From CAVPGH01 sp046726955 (GTDB lineage: Bacteria > Acidobacteriota > Vicinamibacteria > Fen-336), in NCBI GenBank assembly GCA_046726955.1, contig JBKPBQ010000214.1:1-5032 (forward strand): a stretch of DNA of 5,032 bases, in the 5' to 3' direction. Below are positions 1-4,993 of the stretch, piece by piece. How positions within the stretch are numbered: the stretch's first letter is position 1; every line of letters begins with the position of its first letter. The notes beneath the pieces were generated by a model. The model was not told where the DNA came from. It saw only the letters and a list, made by a program, of their open reading frames with translations, and searched no databases. The translations under genes and the position numbers were made by a program.

Positions 1-2
1 AG

Positions 3-1640
3 CTCGCACCGCTCGCGGGGGATGTCGGCCCCTACGAGGCCGGCCGTATGTGGGCCGAGCCTTCGGTGTCCCACGCAGCGGAGCTGTTGCGCCTTGTTTT
101 CGAGGGCGGCGCGGCGGTCGCCGCTCGCGCGGACGCCGCCCGCCGGACGATCGCCGGCCACTACTCCGTCGAGGCGGTAGGCCGGGCCGTCAGGGACCGC
201 CTGGAGGTGCTGGCCGCCCGCGCGCCGGTGCCGCGAGAGCCCGCGCCGAACGGGTCGGGGTCGGCCGCGGCACCGTCCTCGGCGTACGAATTCCGGCCCG
301 TACTTCCTGCGCTGGACCTCCACACCAGCCAGCACGGCCTTCTCGGACGCTGGGGCAAGCGCGCGGCGAACCTGCTCGTGCGTTACCACAGCTTCCACTA
401 CCAACGCGTCGATGGCATCCTGGCCGGCGCGATCGGCGACCTGGCCTCGCGGCTGGCCACGCTCTCCGACCGCCTGGACCGGACGAGCACCGAGTCACGG
501 GAAGACTTCGAGCGCGCCCGGACGATGACCGGATCCGTCAAAGCGCGGACGCGAGAGCTGGCTCGTGCGCTCGCCGCCACGGCCGAGCGCACCGGTGGGC
601 GACTCGATTCGGTGGCGGACTCGGTACGAACGCTGAGCCGGCGACTCGACGACGAGCTCGCGGCATCGCAGAGTGCCCGGGCCTCTGCGCGACGCGAGCA
701 GGAATCCTCCACGGAGGCCGTGCACGCGCAGGTCGACTCCACGACGCGGGCGCTGTGTGCGCTGGAGGCCCGGCTCGTCGAGCTCCAGCACGCGGCCTCG
801 CTCGAGCGCGACGACCTGGCGGCGACGCTGCGCGACGTGCAGGCCGCAACGGAAGCACTGCGCGCGCAGGCGGGCGCCACCGCTCCGCAGGTTCAGGCCG
901 TTCACGGACAGCTCGGCGAGCTCGCCGCGCGCGTTGCGCACGTCGGCTATCGGTTCGCCGTCCGGCCCTACATGGGCATGGACCCGTTCGGGGCGACGGG
1001 CGACCTCGACCAGCCCATGGGATACGGGCCGGGAACGGCACATCCGACTCCGTCCGACGTGACCTTCGAAGATGTGTTCCGGGGGCCGGAGGCCATCGTC
1101 ACCGAGCGGCAGCGCCAGTATCTGCCGCTGCTCGCGGGCCGGAAGCGCGTCGTCGACCTCGGTTGCGGTCGCGGCGAGTTCCTGTCCCTGATGACCGCAG
1201 CCGGCATCCGCGCGGTCGGCGTCGAGCAGGACGTGGACCTCGTGCGGCGCTGCCGCGAGCGGCACCTCGACGTCGTGCACGGGGACGCGCTCGCGTACGT
1301 GCGCAAGCAGCGCCCCTCCACCTTCGACGCGATCTTCTCCGCCCAGTTCATCGAGCACGTCCCGCCCGAGGAGCTGCCGGAACTGCTCGCGCTCGCCCGC
1401 ACCCGGCTGCGCGAGGGAGGGCTGTTCATCGCGGAAACTCCCAATCCCGAGAGCTTCGAGGCGTTGAAGGCGTTCCACGTCGACCTCACGCACCAGCGGC
1501 CGATCTACCCTCAAGTGCTGCTCTATATGTGCCTCCGGGAGGGCTTCCGCTCGGCCCGCATCTTCTACCCGTTGGGCGGCGGGTTTACGCAGAAGAACTA
1601 CGAGAGAGCCGGCGAGTACGCGGTCGTGGCCGTGAAGTGA
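3..1640 (+). CDS. Glycosyltransferase (C-terminal end) fused through a coiled coil to a SAM-dependent methyltransferase; 5' end outside window
   Basis: The reading frame is open from base 3, so the ATG at 48 is probably internal and the true start lies upstream. Bases 3 to about 230 encode a segment typical of the C-terminus of GT4 glycosyltransferases: Y-x-x-G-x-x-WAEP at about 33-63, then the AAELLR helix and a final helix containing YSVEAVG. A proline/alanine-rich linker follows. A basic segment (LLGRWGKRAANLLVRYHSF, about 340-398) then leads into about 180 residues of heptad-like, alanine/leucine/arginine-rich predicted coiled coil (about 400-945). FEDVFRG (from 1065) and ERQRQYLPLL introduce the methyltransferase domain. 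Motif I is VVDLGCGRGEF (1149-1181), the acidic end of strand 2 is VGVEQD, AQFIEHVPPEEL marks motif IV, and FIAETPNPES comes next. This linker-coil-methyltransferase layout is known from polysaccharide clusters. The role is inferred: sugar transfer plus O-methylation of a cytoplasmic, lipid-linked glycan. The acceptor is unknown. The next methyltransferase gene follows after 45 bp, so the two are probably co-transcribed. The fusion is strongly supported by frame continuity; the family call for the glycosyltransferase end rests on a short segment. Confidence 0.85.
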   Translation, partial: LAPLAGDVGPYEAGRMWAEPSVSHAAELLRLVFEGGAAVAARADAARRTIAGHYSVEAVGRAVRDRLEVLAARAPVPREPAPNGSGSAAAPSSAYEFRPVLPALDLHTSQHGLLGRWGKRAANLLVRYHSFHYQRVDGILAGAIGDLASRLATLSDRLDRTSTESREDFERARTMTGSVKARTRELARALAATAERTGGRLDSVADSVRTLSRRLDDELAASQSARASARREQESSTEAVHAQVDSTTRALCALEARLVELQHAASLERDDLAATLRDVQAATEALRAQAGATAPQVQAVHGQLGELAARVAHVGYRFAVRPYMGMDPFGATGDLDQPMGYGPGTAHPTPSDVTFEDVFRGPEAIVTERQRQYLPLLAGRKRVVDLGCGRGEFLSLMTAAGIRAVGVEQDVDLVRRCRERHLDVVHGDALAYVRKQRPSTFDAIFSAQFIEHVPPEELPELLALARTRLREGGLFIAETPNPESFEALKAFHVDLTHQRPIYPQVLLYMCLREGFRSARIFYPLGGGFTQKNYERAGEYAVVAVK

Positions 1641-1674
1641 GCCCGCGGCCGCGTGCCGCGCATCCGGTCACGCT

Positions 1675-1680
1675 GAGGAG
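1675..1680 (+). promoter_or_regulatory. Ribosome binding site of the CmoB-like methyltransferase gene
   Basis: GAGGAG lies 5 nt before the ATG at 1686. It fixes that start codon, and the 45-bp gap to the preceding stop supports co-transcription with the upstream fusion gene. Confidence 0.7.
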
Positions 1681-1685
1681 CGCAC

Positions 1686-2453
1686 ATGGCCGACGAAGCG
1701 CGCGTCCGCGAGCGGATCGCGTCCGTGCCGCATTGGTATCACCGGTTCGAGCTGGCGCCCGGGATCGTCACGCCCGGCGTCAACGACTGCGCGGCGGTGC
1801 TGGCACGAATGGGCCTGCCGCCGCGGCTCGACGGCGTCCGCGCGCTCGACCTGGGCACGCGCGACGGTTTCTTCGCCTTCGAGCTCGAGCGGCGCGGCGC
1901 GGACGTGACCGCGGTGGACTACATGCCGCGCGACCAGACCGGCTTCGCTGTAGCCGCGGAGATCCTGGGCTCCGGGGTCGGCTACCTGCGCGATAACGTC
2001 TACAACCTGAGCGCCGACCGCCTGGGGACCTTCGACCTCGTGCTATTCCTGGGCCTGCTCTATCACCTGCCCGACCCCCTGGGCGCACTGGCCATCGTGC
2101 GGTCGCTCTGCCGCGACGTGCTCTTCCTGGAGACGCAAGTGATCGACGACGCATTCCGGCTGGAGGACGGACGGCTGGTGCCGCTCCGGACCGTCTCCAC
2201 GCAGCTCGCCAACGTCCCTCTCATGCAGTTCTACCCGCACGACGCGCTGGCCGGCGACCCCACGAACTACTGGGCCCCGAACCAGGCCTGCCTGGACGGC
2301 ATGCTCGCGGAAACCAACTTCCGCGTGATCGCGCGCAGCACGAGCGGCGCGCGGGCTCTCCTCCGGTGTGCCGTGACCCACGACCAGCGAAGGACGTATT
2401 TCCTGCGTATCGCACGAGGCTCCCTCATGCCGGGCGTCGGCTCGGAGGATTGA
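1686..2453 (+). CDS. CmoB-like (DUF1698 / Methyltransf_9) SAM-dependent methyltransferase
   Basis: A complete 255-residue protein. It has the features of stand-alone CmoB-like methyltransferases: an N-terminal WYHRFELAPGIVTPG segment (residues 17-31), motif I ALDLGTRDGFF (53-63), an acidic residue ending strand 2 (D78 in AVDY), LGLLYHLPDPLGAL after strand 4 (122-135), and NYWAPNQACLDGML (194-207), where the family usually has N-W/Y-W-x-P-N. E. coli CmoB is longer (about 320 residues), with an extra N-terminal region, and uses carboxy-SAM to modify tRNA wobble uridine. The short relatives are often auto-annotated as tRNA (mo5U34) methyltransferase but occur widely in glycan clusters. Here, between a glycosyltransferase/methyltransferase fusion and an exporter, a sugar or glycan substrate is the better inference. 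Whether it uses SAM or carboxy-SAM cannot be decided by eye. The start is supported by GAGGAG at 1675-1680. The fold call is strong and the substrate is unknown. Confidence 0.85.
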   Translation: MADEARVRERIASVPHWYHRFELAPGIVTPGVNDCAAVLARMGLPPRLDGVRALDLGTRDGFFAFELERRGADVTAVDYMPRDQTGFAVAAEILGSGVGYLRDNVYNLSADRLGTFDLVLFLGLLYHLPDPLGALAIVRSLCRDVLFLETQVIDDAFRLEDGRLVPLRTVSTQLANVPLMQFYPHDALAGDPTNYWAPNQACLDGMLAETNFRVIARSTSGARALLRCAVTHDQRRTYFLRIARGSLMPGVGSED

Positions 2454-2489
2454 TCGCGGCGGCCTCGCGCCGGGTGGGCCCCGATACGC

Positions 2490-2518
2490 TCGTCAAGAAG
2501 CATCCGCGCAGCTATAGT
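2490..2518 (+). promoter_or_regulatory. Possible sigma70-like promoter ahead of the methyltransferase remnant
   Basis: TCGTCA (2490-2495, 4 of 6 matches to TTGACA) is separated by 17 bp from TATAGT (2513-2518, 5 of 6 matches to TATAAT). This is the most AT-rich spot in the gap after the CmoB-like gene. An inverted repeat, AGCTAT (2510-2515) and ATAGCT (2530-2535), covers the -10 and the expected start point, so it could be an operator. The matches are few enough that chance remains a real possibility. Confidence 0.3.
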
Positions 2519-2540
2519 TGGCCTCGACGATAGCTTCTGA

Positions 2541-3043
2541 CATCCGAGGGCTTCAGGCCCGCTCGTCTTCGCCGGCGAGCGACGGTCGGGCTCTAACCTC
2601 TCCGGCCCTGGCGCCGGCGAGATCACGCAGACGGCGTACCAGAGCTTCGACGGACCCGCCGACTCGGACTCCCAGGGCAAGCCCGCGGCCCTGAAGCTGC
2701 CACCCCTGCAAGGGCGATCCTTCCTCGACTTCGGGTGCAACGAGGGCTTCTTCTGCGGGTACGCGCTCGGCGAGGGCGCCCGCCGCGTGGTCGGGATCGA
2801 CGCCGCAGAGAGCGTGTTCAGAGTGCGCGGAGGCGGTTCCCGGACGCCGAGTTCCGGTGCCGGTCGTGGTGGGAGCTGCCGGAGGAGTCGTTCGACGTCG
2901 TGTTGATGGCCTCGGGTCTCCACTACGAGAAGAACCCGCTCGGGCTCTGCCGTCGCATCGCCGCCCACCTCGCGCCCGGCGGCATGTTCGTGCTCGAGCG
3001 CTCCCCGATCTGCGATCTCAAGGCCCGGCTCCGCCGGCGGTGA
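2541..3043 (+). pseudogene. Remnant of a class I SAM-dependent methyltransferase (frameshifted, no start codon, short C-terminus)
   Basis: Methyltransferase sequence is readable in two frames. From 2619 one frame gives ITQTAYQSFDGPADS, then motif I FLDFGCNEGFF (2721-2753), then GARRVVGIDAAESVF, the usual strand-2 segment ending in the acidic D. Near 2820-2830 the homology moves to the frame that is one base back. There it continues as ARRRFPDAEF, SWWELPEESFDVVLMASGLHYE and HLAPGGMFVLERS, and stops at 3041-3043. The two halves join into one normal methyltransferase core, so a one-base deletion (or an equivalent change) is the simplest explanation. The first frame is open back to a TGA at 2538 but contains no ATG, GTG or TTG before the core. 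The protein also ends soon after strand 5, so the last strands of the fold are missing. It belongs to a different subfamily from the CmoB-like neighbour (GCNEGFF rather than GTRDGFF). An assembly error could explain the frameshift but not the missing start. Function is probably lost. Confidence 0.65.
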
Positions 3044-3059
3044 GCGCCACCCGCCGGCG
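3032..3059. terminator. GC-rich hairpin between convergent units, possible bidirectional terminator
   Basis: CGCCGGCGG (3032-3040) and CCGCCGGCG (3051-3059) form a perfect 9-bp inverted repeat. TG/CA pairs extend the stem inward, with one bulged C. The hairpin overlaps the stop codon of the methyltransferase remnant and lies 19 bp beyond the stop of the minus-strand ATPase gene, where a terminator serving both directions would sit. No T-tract follows on either strand, so it is not a canonical intrinsic terminator. It may only pause polymerase or protect 3' ends. Confidence 0.4.
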
Positions 3060-3078
3060 ATCGCGAGGGCCCTCGGTC

Positions 3079-3870
3079 TCAGCCGCCGGATGCCCGCCGG
3101 TAGCGCTGGACGACCTCGTCGGGCGGTCCCACCGCGCGAAGCCGGCCCCGATCGAGCCAGGCGACGCGATGGCAGAGCGTGCGGATGGCCTCGAGCGAGT
3201 GCGACACGAGCAGGATCGCGGCGCCGCTCGCGCGCAGCTCGTGGATGCGGGCGGCGCTCCGGCGCTGGAACTCCTCGTCGCCGACGGAGAGGATCTCGTC
3301 GACGATCAGGACGTCGGGCTGGACGTCCGTAGCGATCGCGAACCCGAGCCGCGCGACCATGCCGGTGGAGTACGTGCGCAGGGGGGCGTCGATGAAGTCG
3401 CGGACGCCGGCGAAGTCCACGATGCGGTCGAGCCGGCGCGCGATATCGCTCTCCCTGAAGCCCAGCAGGGTGCCGTTCAGGAAGACGTTCTCGCGACCGG
3501 TGAGCTCGGTGTCGAAGCCGGCTCCCAGCTGAAGCAGCGGCGCCACCCGGCCCCTCACCCGCACCCGGCCCGTCGTCGGCCGCTGCACACCCGCCACGAG
3601 CTTGAGCAGCGTGCTCTTTCCCGCCCCGTTCGCGCCGACGATGCCTAGCGTTTCTCCTTTCCGGACCTCCAGGTCGACCCCCTGCAGGGCCATGAAATCG
3701 TCGAACACGATCTGGCCCTTGACCCGACGGATGAGGTGGTCCTTGATCGACACGACCCGCTCGTGCGGGACCCGGTAGTGCACGGACACGCCCTCGACCC
3801 GGACCACGGGAGGGGCGTCGGGCGCGATCCTTCCCGCGACCTCCGCGCTAGATGCGGTAGACGAGCTCAT
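3079..3870 (-). CDS. wzt: ABC transporter ATP-binding protein of a polysaccharide exporter (Wzt/TagH/KpsT type)
   Basis: A 263-residue nucleotide-binding subunit that would power export of a lipid-linked polysaccharide across the inner membrane with the permease encoded just upstream. Walker A is GANGAGKST (79-87), the Q-loop glutamine is Q114 in LLQLGAGF, the signature is the relaxed YSTGM form (167-171) usual in this family, Walker B is DVLIVDE (186-192) with E192 as the expected catalytic base, and the switch histidine is H224 in LVSHS. The N-terminal stretch HYRVPHERVVSIKDHLIRR and the segment VRGRVAPLLQLGAGFD are typical of polysaccharide exporters. The protein ends just after the ATPase fold, so it lacks the C-terminal carbohydrate-binding domain of long Wzt proteins that recognise a capped chain end. 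It overlaps the permease gene by 23 bp, implying translational coupling. The start is supported by AGGAGG 4 nt upstream. The family is certain; the exact glycan is not, and a capsule or teichoic-acid-like polymer is possible. Confidence 0.95.
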   Translation of the reverse strand: MSSSTASSAEVAGRIAPDAPPVVRVEGVSVHYRVPHERVVSIKDHLIRRVKGQIVFDDFMALQGVDLEVRKGETLGIVGANGAGKSTLLKLVAGVQRPTTGRVRVRGRVAPLLQLGAGFDTELTGRENVFLNGTLLGFRESDIARRLDRIVDFAGVRDFIDAPLRTYSTGMVARLGFAIATDVQPDVLIVDEILSVGDEEFQRRSAARIHELRASGAAILLVSHSLEAIRTLCHRVAWLDRGRLRAVGPPDEVVQRYRRASGG

Positions 3871-4675
3871 CCGCCCTCCTCGTGAACGCCCACGAGCCGA
3901 GAACGAGCGTACCGAAGGCGAACGCCGTGGCGCCGGAGAGCGTCGCCGGGTCAGGCAGCCGTCCGTCGTAGATCGGGCCCCGGATGATCTCGACGATGTA
4001 GTGCATCGGATTGAGCGTGAGGGCCCACGAGAAGCGCGAAGCCAGGATCTCCTTCGGGTACATGATCGGGGTCAGGTAGAACCAGGCCTGCAGCGCGAGC
4101 TGGTACATCTCCACGGTGTCTGCGTAGACCGCGGCGAACGACGAGACGAGCAGGGCGAGGCCGAGGGCGAACGCGGCGAGGATCAGCACGGCCACGGGGA
4201 AGAACCACCAACTGGCGTGGAAGGGCTGGCCGAAGGCGAGCATGATCAACGCGAGCGGGACGAGCGCGAAGCCGAAGTTGACCAGGCCATTCGCGATGGA
4301 CGCCACGGCGAAGATCGTGGGTGGAAGGTACACGCGCCGCATCAGGTCGCCGCCCCCGAAGAGCTGGCTGATGGCGAACGCCGTGCTCTGGCTGAAGAAG
4401 CTCCAGACCGTGAGGCCGATCAACAGGTAGACCGGGTACCGGGGAATCGCGCCGTGGAAGAGCGTGGAGAACGCCACACTCATGACCACCATCGTGACGA
4501 GCGGGTTCAGCAAGGTCCAGGCGACGCCGAGCACTGACCGCTTGTACCTGCTCTTGAGCGTCTTCGAGATCAGCAGCTTCAGGAAGTCACGGTACCTGTA
4601 GACCTCGCGCACCTCCGAGAAGATCGTCGAGCGGTCCCGTGCCGAGTCGTATTCCAGGGCGAGAGGGCCGGCCAT
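3848..4675 (-). CDS. wzm: ABC-2 type polysaccharide exporter permease (Wzm/TagG/KpsM type)
   Basis: A 275-residue integral membrane protein, the transmembrane half of the exporter, expected to form a dimer in the inner membrane that moves lipid-linked glycan outward. The N-terminus has the family pattern of a cytoplasmic amphipathic helix (YRYRDFLKLLISKTLKSRY, 26-44), then SVLGVAWTLLNPL (47-59) leading into the first membrane segment. About six hydrophobic segments are visible, near residues 50-73, 80-104, 118-148, 155-180, 188-206 and 247-266. FYLTPIMYP (199-207) and NPMHYIVEIIRGPIYDG (222-238) are hallmarks of polysaccharide ABC-2 permeases. Length is normal for the family. It is the first gene of the operon and overlaps the ATPase gene downstream. 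The start at 4675 is forced: an in-frame stop lies 9 nt upstream and the next ATGs are inside the first membrane segment. No good Shine-Dalgarno sequence precedes it. Confidence 0.95.
   Translation of the reverse strand: MAGPLALEYDSARDRSTIFSEVREVYRYRDFLKLLISKTLKSRYKRSVLGVAWTLLNPLVTMVVMSVAFSTLFHGAIPRYPVYLLIGLTVWSFFSQSTAFAISQLFGGGDLMRRVYLPPTIFAVASIANGLVNFGFALVPLALIMLAFGQPFHASWWFFPVAVLILAAFALGLALLVSSFAAVYADTVEMYQLALQAWFYLTPIMYPKEILASRFSWALTLNPMHYIVEIIRGPIYDGRLPDPATLSGATAFAFGTLVLGSWAFTRRADELVYRI
3875..3880 (-). promoter_or_regulatory. Ribosome binding site of the exporter ATPase gene
   Basis: On the minus strand AGGAGG lies 4 nt before the ATG at 3870, inside the last codons of the permease gene. 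It selects this start over internal alternatives and shows the ATPase has its own initiation signal despite the overlap. Confidence 0.75.
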
Positions 4676-4683
4676 GCCTGTCG

Positions 4684-4689
4684 ATTATC
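4684..4689 (-). promoter_or_regulatory. Possible -10 element very close to the permease start
   Basis: On the minus strand GATAAT (5 of 6 matches to TATAAT) ends 8 nt before the permease ATG. Transcription starting 6-8 nt downstream would give a leaderless or nearly leaderless mRNA, which fits the missing Shine-Dalgarno sequence. No -35 match exists at 16-18 bp spacing; the nearest TTG-containing hexamer is 20-21 bp away. The case rests on position and one hexamer. Confidence 0.25.
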
Positions 4690-4712
4690 GCCCGGGATGC
4701 CTGCATGGCCTA

Positions 4713-4777
4713 CAAAGCGCGCGGCCTTTCGTAGAAGTGCCCGGACGTTGCGTGCAAAGGGCCGCCCACGCCTTTCG
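4713..4777. repeat. Two copies of an imperfect inverted motif CAAAG...GCCTTTCG
   Basis: Copy one runs from CAAAG (4713-4717) to GCCTTTCG (4724-4731). Its flanks pair further: CTACAAAG (4710-4717) against CTTTCGTAG (4726-4734), with one bulge. Copy two runs from CAAAG (4755-4759) to GCCTTTCG (4770-4777). Each copy has AAAG facing CTTT. Their centres are about 44 bp apart, near four helical turns, and they lie 38-102 bp upstream of the permease gene. A paired operator is possible, but the motif is short. Confidence 0.35.
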
Positions 4778-4959
4778 ACGCCAGCGGCCTTCATTTACTA
4801 GCCGATGTTGAGTAGAGAGGCTGGACTTCCGGCCCCTCCTTTATGTGCTCCGGCTCCACGAACTATTCCGCCGCGTAGCCGGCATCGGCATCACCTGGCA
4901 ACCCGCGGACTGACGAGAGCCCTGGCGCCGCTTCGTCTTCGAGCGTAAAAGAAGCCCTG

Positions 4960-4979
4960 CCCGGCGCGGCAACGCCGGG
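4960..4979 (+). promoter_or_regulatory. Stem-loop abutting the Shine-Dalgarno sequence of the right-edge gene
   Basis: CCCGGCG (4960-4966) and CGCCGGG (4973-4979) form a perfect 7-bp stem with the loop CGGCAA. Only two bases separate it from AAAGGAGG. The stem does not include the Shine-Dalgarno sequence, so in this form translation would be open; an alternative fold would be needed to block it. I do not recognise a known riboswitch class here. Confidence 0.35.
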
Positions 4980-4981
4980 AC

Positions 4982-4989
4982 AAAGGAGG
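4982..4989 (+). promoter_or_regulatory. Strong ribosome binding site of the right-edge gene
   Basis: AAAGGAGG lies 4 nt before the ATG at 4994. It is among the strongest Shine-Dalgarno sequences in the window and the main reason for calling a gene from only 13 codons. Confidence 0.7.
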
Positions 4990-4993
4990 CCGC

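Larger units (their letters stand above)
4676..4993. other. Divergent intergenic region between the exporter operon and the right-edge gene
   Basis: These 318 bp carry the 5' control regions of both flanking genes. I see a -10-like hexamer next to the permease, two similar imperfect inverted elements (4713-4731 and 4755-4777), and a stem-loop directly before the Shine-Dalgarno sequence of the rightward gene. Part of the middle, around 4790-4870, is less GC-rich than the genes. I found no convincing coding sequence, tRNA-like fold or transposase fragment, and no clear sigma70 promoter for the rightward gene. Confidence 0.6.

Noticed and set aside
495..1514. Long minus-strand open frame (339 residues) opposite the coiled coil and methyltransferase
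   Set aside because: There are no recognisable motifs, and the plus strand has clear methyltransferase motifs and family-like coil sequence. It is a compositional shadow.
50..1996. A 648-residue open frame overlapping the fusion gene and running into the next gene
   Set aside because: Its translation is arginine/proline/glycine-rich low-complexity sequence without domains, as expected for an alternative frame of GC-rich coding DNA. It also crosses a real stop codon and a well-supported start.
2548..2591. Mutually exclusive pairings GGGC/GCCC (2548-2560) and GCCCG/CGGGC (2557-2591) resembling an attenuator
   Set aside because: The stems are 4-5 bp with an internal mismatch, common by chance at this GC content, and the downstream gene is broken.
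2267..2968. Minus-strand open frame opposite the CmoB-like gene end and the methyltransferase remnant
   Set aside because: It covers the gap and two plus-strand methyltransferase regions but has no coherent domain pattern, so chance openness is likelier than a gene.
3064..3075. Perfect 12-bp palindrome CGAGGGCCCTCG just past the ATPase stop
   Set aside because: It has no loop to form a stable hairpin, and short GC palindromes are frequent in such sequence. The nearby 9-bp stem with a loop is the better terminator candidate.
2857..3648. Plus-strand open frame of 263 residues across the remnant and the ATPase gene
   Set aside because: It is antisense to an ATPase with every catalytic motif intact, and its translation has no family features.
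4812..4913. Short protein-like stretch (LLYVLRLHELFRRVAGIG) in another frame of the spacer
   Set aside because: It could be a fragment of an old gene, but it is only about 33 codons between stops, has no proper start, and I cannot match it to a family.
4805..4948. Small plus-strand open frame in the divergent spacer (about 47 codons)
   Set aside because: There is no ribosome binding site, the composition is proline/arginine-rich, and there is no recognisable motif.
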